39,919 nt of DNA from Taibaiella sp. KBW10 (GCF_003852495.1 NZ_QAJI01000001.1:612243-652161), one strand, 5' to 3'; positions 1-9,486 are shown, numbered from the stretch's first letter. Made by a program: numbers and translations. The notes: generated from the sequence alone by a model not told the origin.

Positions 1-14
1 CAGCCCTTGTTGTT

Positions 15-1256
15 TTATTTCTTCTTGGATTTTTTACTTTTTTTCGCTTCCAGTGCTTCATTTTCTTTTAATAAAGCCTTCCAGTTGCTATCATTGACCT
101 CTTCTGTAAAGAGAATCGTATCGGAATAGGTTTCGGGATCAATATCCAATACATTAATCTTGTTCCCCAAATACTGTTCAATCGTTTTTAACACAGGTAG
201 TTCATCCTTACTACAAAAAGAATACGCAATTCCTTTTTGCACCCCACGGCCGGTACGACCTACACGGTGTACATAATTTTCCGCTTCTTCGGGCAGGTCA
301 TAATTCACTACATAATCTACATTTGGTATATCTACGCCACGTGCATTGAGATCGGTTGTGATCAATAGTTTCACAATACCGTTCTTAAAGGAATCCATAA
401 TTTCGGCACGCTCGCTTTGGTCTTTTCCACTGTGCATGGTCAGTGCCTTGATTTGCACGCGCTCCATGGCTGATGCTACCCTTTCGGCACGCACTTTAGT
501 ACGTACAAAGATCAGTATTTTGGCTTCGGGATGCTCTGTAACTAAGCGCTCCAGAAAATAACGCTTATCGTCCATTTCTATATGTGCTACGAAATGCGTA
601 ATATTTTTAGAAATGGGATCTTGCGGAGAGATCTGGATACGAATCGGATTCCGCACAATGCCATAGGCAATTTCTTTGATCTCACTATTGATGGTTGCGG
701 AGAAGAAAAGCGTCTGCCGGTAATCGGGCAAAAACTTAATCACATCCTGTATATCTTTAATAAAGCCATAATCCAGCATAAGATCGGCTTCATCCAACAC
801 CAGGATTTCCGTTTTATTCAGGTCTAATTTCTTTTGATAGATCAGGTCAAACATCCTTCCGGGCGTCGCAATCAGCACATCGGTGCCGTTAGCCAGTTGT
901 TCGATCTGGTGTTCCTGCTCTACTCCACCCAATAAGGCAGTCGTTTTCAGCTTGGTATATTTACCAATCGTCCGGAATACTTTGGCAATCTGTATGGCCA
1001 GCTCCCTTGTGGGTACCATCACCAGGCATTTTGCTTCTCTTTGTTTCGGCGGATTTTTAATATACATCAGCTTATGCAAGACCGGAATCACGAAGGCTGC
1101 TGTCTTTCCGGTACCGGTTTGTGCTACGGCCAGTACGTCATTTCCCTGTAAAACCGGGCCAATAGCCTTAAACTGAATATCGGTAGGTTTTTTAAACCCT
1201 AATTCATCCAGACTTCTTTTAAGTTCTGTGGCAATGTGATATTGTTCAAATTTCAT
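15..1256 (-). CDS. rhlE: DEAD-box ATP-dependent RNA helicase (RhlE-like)
   Basis: A 413-residue cytoplasmic RNA helicase that would unwind structured RNA during ribosome assembly or mRNA turnover. All core motifs are visible: a Q-motif region with TDIQ near residue 25, Walker A AQTGTGKT at 45-52, PTRELA at 82-87, TPGR at 131-134, DEAD at 155-158, SAT at 186-188, and motif VI HRVGRTGR at 330-337. The C-terminus is a short lysine/serine-rich tail, as is common in RhlE-type proteins for RNA binding, and there is no long DbpA/CsdA-type RNA-binding domain. The start is supported by a -7 box about 50 nt upstream. Helicase identity is certain; the RhlE subfamily is inferred from length and tail. Confidence 0.92.
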   Translation of the reverse strand: MKFEQYHIATELKRSLDELGFKKPTDIQFKAIGPVLQGNDVLAVAQTGTGKTAAFVIPVLHKLMYIKNPPKQREAKCLVMVPTRELAIQIAKVFRTIGKYTKLKTTALLGGVEQEHQIEQLANGTDVLIATPGRMFDLIYQKKLDLNKTEILVLDEADLMLDYGFIKDIQDVIKFLPDYRQTLFFSATINSEIKEIAYGIVRNPIRIQISPQDPISKNITHFVAHIEMDDKRYFLERLVTEHPEAKILIFVRTKVRAERVASAMERVQIKALTMHSGKDQSERAEIMDSFKNGIVKLLITTDLNARGVDIPNVDYVVNYDLPEEAENYVHRVGRTGRGVQKGIAYSFCSKDELPVLKTIEQYLGNKINVLDIDPETYSDTILFTEEVNDSNWKALLKENEALEAKKSKKSKKK

Positions 1257-1307
1257 TTTATTTCAATCAAAAAGTCAAGGTCAGATAATAAATTGACTAT
1301 AATACGG

Positions 1308-1315
1308 CAAAGGTA
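1308..1315 (-). promoter_or_regulatory. Promoter -7 box of the DEAD-box helicase gene
   Basis: On the minus strand this reads TACCTTTG, an exact match to the Bacteroidota TAnnTTTG -7 consensus. It lies about 50 nt upstream of the helicase start. No clear -33 TTG is visible. Confidence 0.6.
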
Positions 1316-1330
1316 CTTTAATAAAAAGAT

Positions 1331-1360
1331 AAAAGCCTGAGGCTTTTACCTCAGGCTTTT
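1331..1360 (-). terminator. Rho-independent terminator of gapA
   Basis: A perfect 12-bp inverted repeat (1331-1342 with 1349-1360) with a 6-nt loop, flanked by A runs on the plus strand and so by T runs in the minus-strand transcript. It lies 20 nt past the gapA stop and ends transcription before the helicase promoter. Confidence 0.85.
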
Positions 1361-1379
1361 ATCAAAAGAATGAAACTTA

Positions 1380-2393
1380 TTATTTAGAGATCAGTTCCGC
1401 AAAATATTTTACGGTACGTACCAATTGAGATACATAGCTCATTTCATTATCATACCAACTTACGGTTTTGACCATTTGATAATCACCAACAGTCACTACT
1501 TTAGTTTGTGTTGCATCGAACAAAGAACCGAAAGAAGTACCAATAATATCGCTGGATACAATCTCGTCTTCGTTATATCCGAAAGACTCGTTAGCCGCAG
1601 CTTTCATTACCGCATTTACCTCTTCTACAGTTACTTTTTTACCCAAAACAGTCGTCAGTTCGGTTAAAGAACCTGTTACCGTAGGTACGCGTTGTGCACC
1701 ACCATCTAACAAACCTTTTAATGCCGGTAATACTAAACCAATTGCTTTAGCTGCTCCGGTAGAGTTTGGAATAATGTTTTCTGCAGCAGCACGGGCACGA
1801 CGCAAATCACCTTTGGCATGCGGTGCATCCAGGGTATTCTGATCGTTTGTGTACGCGTGAACAGTTGTCATCTGACCTACTTTGATTTCAAAGTTTTCGT
1901 GTAAGGCCTGCGCCATTGGTGCCAAACAGTTCGTAGTACAAGAAGCACAACTGATTACTGTTTCAGAACCATCAAGAATATTATGGTTTACATTGAATAC
2001 TACTGTTTTCAAATCGCCGGTAGCCGGAGCAGAGATCACTACTTTCTTTGCACCTGCAGTGATGTGTGCTTTTGCTTTATCAGCATCAGTAAAGAAGCCG
2101 GTACATTCCAATACAACATCTACTTCATGCTGACCCCAAGGAATATTTGCAGGATCTTTTTCTGCATATATCTTGATCTCATTACCGTTTACTGTAATCG
2201 CGTTATCAGAACTGGTCACGTCTTGGTTAAAACGGCCCTGAGCAGTGTCGTATTTTAATAAATGCGCCAATACATTAGGCTTGGTTAAATCGTTAATCGC
2301 AACAACCTCAATACCTTCTATGTTGAAAATTTGACGGAAAGCTAAACGTCCGATACGACCGAAACCATTAATGGCCACTTTTACTTTACTCAT
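1380..2393 (-). CDS. gapA: Type I glyceraldehyde-3-phosphate dehydrogenase
   Basis: Phosphorylating GAPDH of central glycolysis, converting glyceraldehyde-3-phosphate, NAD+ and phosphate to 1,3-bisphosphoglycerate in the cytoplasm. The product is 337 residues, the usual family length. Visible are the NAD-binding INGFGRIGR motif at residues 8-16, the catalytic SCTTNC motif with Cys152, the conserved partner His179 in [10 protein letters not shown], and the C-terminal SWYDNE motif. The reading frame is open 14 codons further upstream, but that start (2435) falls inside the -7 box, so the ATG at 2393 is chosen; it gives the classic [15 protein letters not shown] start. It is a single-gene unit with its own promoter and terminator. 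Confidence 0.97.
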   Translation of the reverse strand: MSKVKVAINGFGRIGRLAFRQIFNIEGIEVVAINDLTKPNVLAHLLKYDTAQGRFNQDVTSSDNAITVNGNEIKIYAEKDPANIPWGQHEVDVVLECTGFFTDADKAKAHITAGAKKVVISAPATGDLKTVVFNVNHNILDGSETVISCASCTTNCLAPMAQALHENFEIKVGQMTTVHAYTNDQNTLDAPHAKGDLRRARAAAENIIPNSTGAAKAIGLVLPALKGLLDGGAQRVPTVTGSLTELTTVLGKKVTVEEVNAVMKAAANESFGYNEDEIVSSDIIGTSFGSLFDATQTKVVTVGDYQMVKTVSWYDNEMSYVSQLVRTVKYFAELISK

Positions 2394-2432
2394 TTTTATA
2401 AAATATTTTATGGGTGTGAATGAAAATTTGTG

Positions 2433-2440
2433 CAAAGGTA
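2433..2440 (-). promoter_or_regulatory. Promoter -7 box of gapA
   Basis: Minus-strand TACCTTTG, an exact TAnnTTTG match, about 40 nt upstream of the gapA ATG. It rules out the longer in-frame start at 2435. Confidence 0.65.
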
Positions 2441-2603
2441 TGCAAAATAAATATTATAGGCCTGAGAGAAAAGAAATGCTGCTGCTTGCTATAGCCGCCA
2501 AAACAAGAATATCTACAACAGCACCTATATAAAAGGGCAACATCATCCTTTAAAAATCGGTAAAATGCCCATACATTCAGTTACAAATACATACTATATA
2601 CCT

Positions 2604-2611
2604 TATATTTG
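2604..2611 (+). promoter_or_regulatory. Promoter -7 box of the short secreted protein gene
   Basis: Plus-strand TATATTTG, an exact TAnnTTTG match. The expected transcription start is near 2618, leaving only a 10-20 nt leader before the ATG at 2630 or 2639 and excluding the TTG at 2609 as the start. Confidence 0.55.
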
Positions 2612-2629
2612 TTGCCCGAATGCCTGCTT

Positions 2630-3292
2630 ATGCGCTTAATGATTTTATTACCAATTATTGCTTTCTTCTCCCATACCGCATCTGGCCAGAGCCGGTTTAC
2701 CTCTATTTCTTATAATAACCAACACACCTATATCCCCGGCACCTACGGTTTCCCCATCAGTATTTTTTCTTATATTTCTTTTCCTGATCCTGCATATAAA
2801 GCGATTATCTCCTGGGGAGACGGTCATAAAAGTTCGGTTAGTTTATCTCAGTCTTGTTTTATGGATGTGTATTACTATAAGCATCCCGGTATATACAACG
2901 TATCCATTGTGCTATATGACAAAACCTTAAACAAAGCACTAGACACAACCCAAATGCAGGTTATGGCCTTTTGTACCCATTTCAGCAGTAATATCTTTCA
3001 AAGCAATACGGGCAGTTGCACTTATAACGCAGCTACAGATGCCCTGATCCCTATCCCACTTAGGTTTATCGTCAAAAAAAACGGGGTACTTATTGATACT
3101 TTTAGTGCTCTCGGCGCCTTTAAGGAAGTCGTTCCGATGGCAGATCTGCAGGCCGTTTTTAGTGTAAGCCCCACCGGTATTCCACCCGGCTACCGGCTCG
3201 TTTGCCCGGCAGCGGGAAGTTATACCTTTAAGTTTGACACCCTGAGTTCTGCCAATAACATCTTTGATTTTAAGTTACAGCCATCGCGATAG
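2630..3292 (+). CDS. Secreted PKD-like protein, short paralog of the downstream gene
   Basis: About 220 residues with a signal peptide (hydrophobic stretch ending in ASGQ), then a PKD-like beta-sandwich region with the typical WGDG motif and the Y..PGIYNVSIVLYD strand, then a cysteine-containing module (CTHFSSNIFQSN..C). It is homologous along its whole length to the first ~220 residues of the next gene: shared features include ISWGDG/FAWGDG, IPPGYRLVCP/LPPGYMVSCP and FKFDTL. It stops where the longer protein continues, so it has neither the repeat domains nor the T9SS sorting tail. It may be a truncated duplicate or a free secreted single-module form; function is unknown. The start could also be the ATG at 2639. 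No terminator is obvious. Confidence 0.7.
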   Translation: MRLMILLPIIAFFSHTASGQSRFTSISYNNQHTYIPGTYGFPISIFSYISFPDPAYKAIISWGDGHKSSVSLSQSCFMDVYYYKHPGIYNVSIVLYDKTLNKALDTTQMQVMAFCTHFSSNIFQSNTGSCTYNAATDALIPIPLRFIVKKNGVLIDTFSALGAFKEVVPMADLQAVFSVSPTGIPPGYRLVCPAAGSYTFKFDTLSSANNIFDFKLQPSR

Positions 3293-3699
3293 GTATTCGT
3301 CCTATATGCAGCATAACTGAGCTCTACTTCTTTCTATAAATATTTATGGGTATATCTGTATCCAGCAAATAGTCCTGTCAAAAAGATACCGCAAACAAAT
3401 AAGCAATAGTCTATACGCAGGCCAAATGGGCTTTCAGGAATGCCAATATCTCCCTTCTTTCGCAATCATTTCTGCCAGTACATTTTTGTAGAATAAGCTC
3501 GAATAGTATATCTATTACAATGAATAGCAATAATATATGTGAAATTCCTTTTTTAATATAATTTTCATACATTTACTCAAACAAATCCCAATTATATGAA
3601 TAAATAAAAAACAACTATGATTGCTACGCCTTAAAGACTAGAATTGAAATGATACCCCTATATGAAAAATCATTTTTTAATCCCTAAATCAAAAAAAGT
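3293..3699 (+). other. Intergenic region between the two paralogous secreted proteins
   Basis: About 400 bp, AT-rich, with no open frame resembling the missing C-terminal half of the upstream gene and no clear hairpin. The promoter of the downstream gene is presumably here, but only imperfect -7 candidates are seen (for example TACATTTA near 3568). Confidence 0.4.
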
Positions 3700-5418
3700 A
3701 TGTTACGCAAAATCATTACCACCATTTGCCTCCTCTTATTGTCCGGTTTAGTATTCGGGCAAACCCTTACCAATATGTCCTACAACAGTTCCTTTGCTTG
3801 TACGACTCCTAGCCTACCCTTTTTCCCTGTAACAGTTACCGCTAGCGCTTTCCCTGCTAATCCCTCTCTTACCGCCGAATTTGCTTGGGGAGATGGCACA
3901 CCTGTCACTCCGGTACCCATCATGCAATCTTTTTTCACGAGTACACATAATTATAGCCTACCCGGTGTATATACGGTGACGATCGTCTTAAAAGATGGTG
4001 GCGGGATCATTTTAGACACCAAAACCATAACCGTAACGGCATTTTGTAATCTGATAAAAGGAAATATTTTCAAAAGCAATGATGCCAATTGTACTTATGA
4101 TGTCGGTGTAGATGAACCACTTAATTTACCCATCAACCTCGAGCTGTTCAGAGCAGGTACCCGTATTGATGCATTCACCCCAACCGGTTTCTTCTATAAT
4201 ATGGTTACGGGTGCTGATTTAGTCAATGTCTTCACACTTCAGCCGGCCGGCCTTCCTCCCGGATATATGGTGAGTTGCCCTCCCGGTGGCGTACATGCCT
4301 TCAAGTTTGACACCTTAAATAACGAAAACAACACCTTCAATTATGCCCTGGAATGCGATGGTTCTACTAATTTTGATCTTGAGATCCTGAGTATGCGTGG
4401 ATTATTCCGCCCGGTGGCCAATTCTTATATTTATCTTTATGTAGGTAATAGAGCTTGTTTGCCGACTAATGGAATCGTAACTATTGATATTGATCCTCAA
4501 TACACTTTCTCCTCTGCCAATATAGCCCCATTGAGCGTGGCCGGCAATACCGTGACCTGGATGATACCTGGCCTGAGCGGATCAAAAACCGAATTAATCC
4601 GGGTTGTTCTTGATCCGGTAGGTGCACCGCCAATCGGTGGTACGGTGACCACCAGAGCTGAAATCACTCCAAGAGGAGGTGATGTCAATCCAGCCAACAA
4701 TGAGTTGATCCAGGTGGATCCGATCGTTGGTTCGTTTGATCCGAATGAAAAAAGCGTGCTTCCTGCAGGCGATATCAGACCGGGAGAATTACTTACCTAT
4801 ACCATTAACTTTGAAAATTTAGGGAACGATACGGCTTTTAATATCCATGTATTAGATACCTTATCACCAGATCTTGATTTGGCCTCTTATCGCTTTATCA
4901 GCAGTTCTCATGCGGTTAGTACCTATTTCGCCCACAGCGTATCCGGCTTGAACATTATCAAATTCGATTTTGCGAATATACGTCTTGGAGACATTAATGA
5001 TCCGGAGCACAATAAGGGTTATGTTAAGTTTCAGATCAAGGCAAGAGGTGGCTTAGCCCCGGGTACGACCATCGGCAATACGGCACATATCTATTTTGAC
5101 ATTAATCCGGCTGTGGTCACAAATACAACCATAAATCAAATCCCTCAGATAAACGAGTTATCCGGAAAAACACATATCGGTACCCTATCCGGTATCAATA
5201 TTTACCCTAATCCGGCCAGTAATATCGTTTCTGTTGAAAACGGTTATAAACAATCGGTATCGCTTGATATCGTCAATACCATAGGTCAGGTAGTACGTAC
5301 CGCACATGCTCAACCGGGTCTTAGCCAGATCAATCTTAAAGGGCTCAGCAGCGGTACTTATTTTGTATATATAAAAGGCCTAAATAACGTTCAATTCCAA
5401 AAACTGGTTATTCAGTAA
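3700..5418 (+). CDS. T9SS-secreted cell-surface protein with PKD-like and DUF11-like domains
   Basis: A 572-residue exported protein. Order: signal peptide (about 1-20, ending in FGQ); PKD-like domain with WGDG; the cysteine module shared with the upstream paralog to about residue 225; an Ig-like region; then a conserved beta-sandwich beginning GSFDPNEKSVLPAG, with LTYTINFENLGNDTA and AHIYFDINPAVVTNT, a domain often found in Bacteroidota surface proteins. The last ~75 residues form a T9SS type A sorting domain (INIYPNPASN, SSGTYFVYI, QKLVIQ). It should therefore cross the outer membrane through the type IX system, of which PorQ is encoded 2 kb away. The exact role (adhesin or structural) is unknown. 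It is monocistronic, followed by a terminator. Confidence 0.88.
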   Translation: MLRKIITTICLLLLSGLVFGQTLTNMSYNSSFACTTPSLPFFPVTVTASAFPANPSLTAEFAWGDGTPVTPVPIMQSFFTSTHNYSLPGVYTVTIVLKDGGGIILDTKTITVTAFCNLIKGNIFKSNDANCTYDVGVDEPLNLPINLELFRAGTRIDAFTPTGFFYNMVTGADLVNVFTLQPAGLPPGYMVSCPPGGVHAFKFDTLNNENNTFNYALECDGSTNFDLEILSMRGLFRPVANSYIYLYVGNRACLPTNGIVTIDIDPQYTFSSANIAPLSVAGNTVTWMIPGLSGSKTELIRVVLDPVGAPPIGGTVTTRAEITPRGGDVNPANNELIQVDPIVGSFDPNEKSVLPAGDIRPGELLTYTINFENLGNDTAFNIHVLDTLSPDLDLASYRFISSSHAVSTYFAHSVSGLNIIKFDFANIRLGDINDPEHNKGYVKFQIKARGGLAPGTTIGNTAHIYFDINPAVVTNTTINQIPQINELSGKTHIGTLSGINIYPNPASNIVSVENGYKQSVSLDIVNTIGQVVRTAHAQPGLSQINLKGLSSGTYFVYIKGLNNVQFQKLVIQ

Positions 5419-5458
5419 TCGTTTGTTTGGCATAACAATATAGAATACTAAAAATTAC

Positions 5459-5521
5459 AAAGATCAATTCCAGATTAAGGTATCGTCTCTTTCGATAATC
5501 TTTAAAATGGAATTGATCTTT
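5459..5521 (+). terminator. Terminator of the T9SS cargo gene, probably bidirectional
   Basis: A 13-bp inverted repeat (5459-5471 with 5509-5521), a nested small hairpin at 5481-5497, and a T run immediately after on the plus strand. It lies between two convergent genes and is flanked by A/T runs on both sides. Confidence 0.75.
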
Positions 5522-5602
5522 TTTTATGCCGGTATACTGCTCCGATGAAGCGCTAATTTGATCGATTTACAGTAATTAGCTGTTAAGCCTATTTATATAT
5601 AG

Positions 5603-6247
5603 CTAAAACTGGAAAGCCAGGATCCGCGCATCAGTCAATAATTGATTGACCAGTTCATCATGTTTGGAACGCCTTCCCGATACCGCCCAATTGGTACTGA
5701 GCGATTCGTCTGTTTTCTTTTGTCCTTCCAAGGTAAAACGAAGACTGTATTGCTTAAAAAGCATTTCACAATAAGCAATATCTTCTATACGAGCCGTACT
5801 TACTTTGTAGGTACGCACCCGGTTACGATCATCAATTACTTTTTGCAGGGGATACAAAAAAGCCAGCACAACCAAAACGATTATTGTTCCTAAAAGGGCA
5901 AGGTAAAGATGATTAGAGCCCGTACACATACCCAAAGAAGCAGTTGCCCAAATCGTCGTTGCAGTAGTAATACCCCCTACTTTATTATCTTCTTTAAAAA
6001 TCACACCCGCACCCAAAAAACCGATACCGGTAATAATATTTGCCGCAATACGGTCGTAACTCTGTACCCCGATCTTAATAGATAAAATAGTAAAGATACA
6101 GGAGCCAAAAGACACCAGGATAAAGGTCCGCAAGCCTGCAGACTTCCCTCTATACTCCCGCTCTGCCCCAATCGCCAGACCAATGACGATCGACAGCATG
6201 ATCATGATAAATTCTTCGTAAAGAATACCTACCGATTGAAAATTCAT
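5603..6247 (-). CDS. MgtC/SapB family inner-membrane protein
   Basis: A 214-residue membrane protein of the MgtC/SapB family. The N-terminal ~135 residues hold four to five hydrophobic segments with family-typical motifs: GLAIGAEREYRGKSAGLRT, GIGFLGAGVIF and TTATTIWATASLGM. The C-terminal ~75 residues are soluble and resemble the ACT-like regulatory tail of the family. MgtC proteins are linked to growth in low Mg2+ and to restraint of the F-type ATP synthase in other bacteria; the role here is inferred by family only. It is preceded by the terminator of the MlaD gene, so it probably has its own promoter, though no exact -7 box was found. Confidence 0.88.
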   Translation of the reverse strand: MNFQSVGILYEEFIMIMLSIVIGLAIGAEREYRGKSAGLRTFILVSFGSCIFTILSIKIGVQSYDRIAANIITGIGFLGAGVIFKEDNKVGGITTATTIWATASLGMCTGSNHLYLALLGTIIVLVVLAFLYPLQKVIDDRNRVRTYKVSTARIEDIAYCEMLFKQYSLRFTLEGQKKTDESLSTNWAVSGRRSKHDELVNQLLTDARILAFQF

Positions 6248-6311
6248 ATAAGCCCTCTATTTAATTCTGACACTAAAATAATTCATTTTTCAAGTAATCT
6301 GCCCACAAAAA

Positions 6312-6340
6312 ATCCTGTATGGGTTAAAGCCATACAGGAT
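6312..6340 (-). terminator. Terminator after the MlaD-family gene
   Basis: An 11-bp perfect inverted repeat (6312-6322 with 6330-6340) followed, in minus-strand sense, by a run of T. It lies 20 nt past the MlaD stop codon. Confidence 0.8.
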
Positions 6341-6361
6341 ACAGTATCATATTTTTGATCC

Positions 6362-7345
6362 CTAGTCTTTTCTCGCTTTAGACGGAAATATGGATATATT
6401 GATATAACGGCCCGGATGTGCTTTAAGATCAGAAGATAATTCGCCAAGATCTTTCACCGTTTTGTTTACGTTTTCATACAATTTAGGATCATTCAGCAAC
6501 ATACCTACTGTACCATCTTTTGCATCCAGCTTGGTCATCAGTCCATTGAGCTTTTGTGTCGTCGCTTCCAGGTTATCGATGGTTTGCTGAATCTTGGCCT
6601 GAGATAATTGATTGGTTGCACTTTGTGCATTATCCAAAATGCTGTTGATTTTTGCATTATTATTAGCCAGGTTAGCCGTAAGGCTATTGGTATTTTTCAT
6701 GGTCACATTCGCGTTATTCATCAGCGCACTGATATTACCGGATTGTTGTGATAGTGCTCTTGATAAGACTTCCAGTTGCTTCATCGTTACTTCCAGCGAT
6801 GCCATACTTTGGTCGATATGTGCTGCAGTACCTTTCGTAACCACACCTTTCAGATTGGTCATCAGGGTATCTGCATTAGCCACTACACTATTGACATTCG
6901 TCAGTACAGAAGGCATGTTTTCATTCAGCTTATCCATCAAACCTGCAGAAGAAGTACCTATTAACACCGTACCTTCGGGCGCTTGTTGGGTACTGTTCCC
7001 TGAAATGACCTCGATATTCTTTACGTCCGAAAGCAAACCTGCAGAAAGTATCTGAACCTTAGAGCCCACGACCACTTTAAAGTCATCATTAATCGTCATT
7101 TTAACTTTAAACTTCTGATCAGGCATCATTTCAATATTCGTAACCTTGCCCACTTTATAGCCATTGACCATTACTTTACTACCGGTAGTTAACCCTTCAA
7201 CATTATCATAGTAAGTGAAGTATTCCATATCGGAATCAAACAGACTATTTCCCTTCAAAAAATTAAATCCTAGAAATAAAGCCAGTATGGCCGCTAAAGC
7301 CAATATCCCGATCTTTACTTCTTTATTTTTGTTACCTTCTGCCAT
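6362..7345 (-). CDS. MlaD family (MCE domain) lipid-transport protein
   Basis: A 327-residue periplasm-facing protein anchored by one N-terminal membrane helix (about residues 10-30, GILALAAILALFLGFNFLKG). A single MCE domain follows (about 37-117, with YDNVEGLTTGSKVMVNGYKVGKV). The rest is a long helical, Asn/Gln/Lys-rich region (about 130-310) likely to form coiled coils, as in MCE hexamer tunnels. Such proteins are substrate-binding components of ABC systems moving phospholipid between inner and outer membrane. The ATPase and permease partners are not adjacent, which is common in Bacteroidota. It sits 68 bp downstream of porQ on the same strand and may be cotranscribed. Confidence 0.88.
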   Translation of the reverse strand: MAEGNKNKEVKIGILALAAILALFLGFNFLKGNSLFDSDMEYFTYYDNVEGLTTGSKVMVNGYKVGKVTNIEMMPDQKFKVKMTINDDFKVVVGSKVQILSAGLLSDVKNIEVISGNSTQQAPEGTVLIGTSSAGLMDKLNENMPSVLTNVNSVVANADTLMTNLKGVVTKGTAAHIDQSMASLEVTMKQLEVLSRALSQQSGNISALMNNANVTMKNTNSLTANLANNNAKINSILDNAQSATNQLSQAKIQQTIDNLEATTQKLNGLMTKLDAKDGTVGMLLNDPKLYENVNKTVKDLGELSSDLKAHPGRYINISIFPSKARKD

Positions 7346-7413
7346 GTTTTTATTTTAATCTCCAAAAATAGCTAAATATCTATAATGATACCTAAAAATT
7401 CCTAATTGAGAGA

Positions 7414-8517
7414 TTACCAGTTATTATAATCATTATTCCAATGCCACGGTTCTGTTTTATCCCCTACTTTAAAAAGCTTGTCCAAAGCGATATTCAGCCC
7501 GAATTCATTGTAGGCACCTGCAGTAGCCATAAACGAACGGGCATAATGCACCTGAAATTTATTGAGGTATAAACCACCACCAAAGGAGAATCCGGCAAGC
7601 CCTTTCGTTTCCAGAGTACTTAACTCATTCCTACGCAAGTGGTTATAAGCTACAGTTACCGTCAAGCGTTTACCGATGGTCAATTCGCCACCCACAATTA
7701 CGTGCCGGAATAACTTGTCTGCAAAATGGCTTTTGGTATCGGCTACCGTATCAGCCCCAAAAATATTGGATTTTTTATCGGCCGGGTTGTTATAGCGGAT
7801 ATCCCACTGATACAAGTGATGGGCCACCACAAATAATTTGAGGGGTACATTTTTCAGCTGTTTGGTAAATCCGATGTTCAAATCGAAGGGTAGCGGTTCC
7901 GCAGGATTGGCAGGATTATACTTTTTAATCATAAAACCCATATTCTTGGCCACAATACCAATCGTAATATTATTAGCGGTATCAAAATAGACCACACCCA
8001 CATCGCCTAACAGCGCACTCGCGCTGCGATCAGCCAATACTGAATTTGCCCATTTTAAGGTTACCCCATAGCGCCAGTGTTCTTTATACTGACGGGAAGC
8101 AGACAGGCTCACCGCCATATCATTAGCCCTTACGTTACCCAAATAAGTACCATAGATATCTGCTGCTTGAAAAGTACCGTAATTAATACTCTGTAAGCCT
8201 ACACCAAAAGTGGTTTCCAACCTAGGGGAGTGATAGGCATATTGCAGGTTGGTGATCCCGATATCTGCGTAATACAGATTATGATTGGCAGATAATTGAT
8301 TATGAATACCGGGCCGGAACAAAGCCGGGTTTTGCAAGGCTAAAGAGACATCCTGTTCGGGATTGGCCGGGGCCAAACCTCCCAAAGCAGAAGTATGAGG
8401 ACTGTTGGACATATTCAAAAATTCGAATGCCCGCGTTCCCCCTACGACTTGTGCTTGTAAAGACAGAGCACAGCTTAATAAAACCACTGTGCTGTATATT
8501 TTGTATGTTATCTTCAT
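7414..8517 (-). CDS. porQ: Type IX secretion system protein PorQ
   Basis: A 367-residue outer-membrane beta-barrel protein with a signal peptide ending LQAQ, then the family-typical VGGTRAFEFLNMSNSPHTSALGG opening, QNPALF, and alternating beta-strand pattern to the C-terminus (YNEFGLNIALDKLF). PorQ belongs to the attachment-complex side of the type IX secretion system, which removes the sorting domain from cargo and links it to lipopolysaccharide in Porphyromonas. Two T9SS cargo proteins are encoded in this window (3700-5418 and 34738-35994). It is followed on the same strand by the MlaD gene and preceded by fabI. Confidence 0.88.
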   Translation of the reverse strand: MKITYKIYSTVVLLSCALSLQAQVVGGTRAFEFLNMSNSPHTSALGGLAPANPEQDVSLALQNPALFRPGIHNQLSANHNLYYADIGITNLQYAYHSPRLETTFGVGLQSINYGTFQAADIYGTYLGNVRANDMAVSLSASRQYKEHWRYGVTLKWANSVLADRSASALLGDVGVVYFDTANNITIGIVAKNMGFMIKKYNPANPAEPLPFDLNIGFTKQLKNVPLKLFVVAHHLYQWDIRYNNPADKKSNIFGADTVADTKSHFADKLFRHVIVGGELTIGKRLTVTVAYNHLRRNELSTLETKGLAGFSFGGGLYLNKFQVHYARSFMATAGAYNEFGLNIALDKLFKVGDKTEPWHWNNDYNNW

Positions 8518-8584
8518 ATTATCGGAACGAAAAACAGCACTAAAAATGTATGGTGCGCTTTTGTATAATTTTAGGCAATGGAAC

Positions 8585-9397
8585 TTATTTCATGTTTTCG
8601 ATGACCTGATCGCTCACTCCTGTAAAAGAAAAACCGCCGTCATGGAACAGGTTTTGCATCGTAACATAGCGGGTCAAATCGCTGAACATGGCAATACAAT
8701 AATTAGCACAATCTTCAGCAGGCGCATTACCCAAAGGAGACATCCTTTCTGCATAGGTAAAAAACTGATCGAATCCCGCAACCCCGCTTCCGGCAGTCGT
8801 GACGGTCGGCGATTGCGAAATCGTGTTTACGCGCACTTTTTTCTTTTGGCCATAAGCATAGCCAAAACTCCGGGCAATACTTTCCAATAAAGATTTAGCA
8901 TCGGCCATATCGTTATAGCCGGGAAAAGCGCGCTGTGCGGCAATATAGCTCAAGCCCAACACAGAAGCCCAATCGTTCAGCGCATCCAGTTTCATGGCGG
9001 TCTGCATTATTTTATGAAAAGACAAGGCAGATATATCCAGCGTTTTCATAAAATTGTCATAGTTGGTCGCCTCATAGGGAATGCTTTTACGCACATTGGG
9101 CGACATTCCTATAGAATGCAGTACAAAATCTATTTTACCCCCAAAATGGGTCATTGCCTGTTCATATAAGCGCTCAAGATCTTCCATATTCGTGGCATCT
9201 GCACCAATCACCGGGGCATTATTACACAAAGCAGCCAATTCATTTATTTTTCCCATACGCAACGCGATGGGCGCATTCGTCAAGACGATTTCCGCTCCTT
9301 CTGCCACCGCTTTCAAGGCTACTTGCCAGGCGATCGACCGCTCATCTAAAGCTCCAAAAATAATCCCCTTTTTACCTTGTAGTAATTGATATGACAT
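8585..9397 (-). CDS. fabI: Enoyl-[acyl-carrier-protein] reductase FabI
   Basis: NADH-dependent enoyl-ACP reductase, the last step of each fatty acid elongation cycle, cytoplasmic. The product is 270 residues, close to the usual FabI length. It opens with the Rossmann motif KKGIIFGALDERSIAWQ and carries the FabI-type YxxxxxxK catalytic pair in PGYNDMADAKSLLE, plus the typical RVNTISQSPTVT and GVSDQVIENM end. An upstream in-frame ATG at 9442 would add 15 hydrophobic residues not seen in FabI, so the ATG at 9397 is chosen. It is divergent from the 9522 gene. No exact -7 box was found; a TATTTTG sequence lies about 25 nt upstream. Confidence 0.95.
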   Translation of the reverse strand: MSYQLLQGKKGIIFGALDERSIAWQVALKAVAEGAEIVLTNAPIALRMGKINELAALCNNAPVIGADATNMEDLERLYEQAMTHFGGKIDFVLHSIGMSPNVRKSIPYEATNYDNFMKTLDISALSFHKIMQTAMKLDALNDWASVLGLSYIAAQRAFPGYNDMADAKSLLESIARSFGYAYGQKKKVRVNTISQSPTVTTAGSGVAGFDQFFTYAERMSPLGNAPAEDCANYCIAMFSDLTRYVTMQNLFHDGGFSFTGVSDQVIENMK

Positions 9398-9478
9398 CAC
9401 GTTGAAATTTGGGTAAAAATAACAAAATAGCATGAAAAGCATATTAATTTAGCTGATTATAAATTTATTTAACATCGT

Positions 9479-9486
9479 TAACTTTG
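9479..9486 (+). promoter_or_regulatory. Promoter -7 box of the exported unknown protein gene
   Basis: TAACTTTG, an exact TAnnTTTG match, 20-35 nt upstream of the candidate starts at 9507 and 9522. Confidence 0.6.

Noticed and set aside
2609-2629. TTG start extending the short PKD-like protein by seven codons
   Set aside because: The TTG lies inside the -7 box TATATTTG, so it would not be transcribed.
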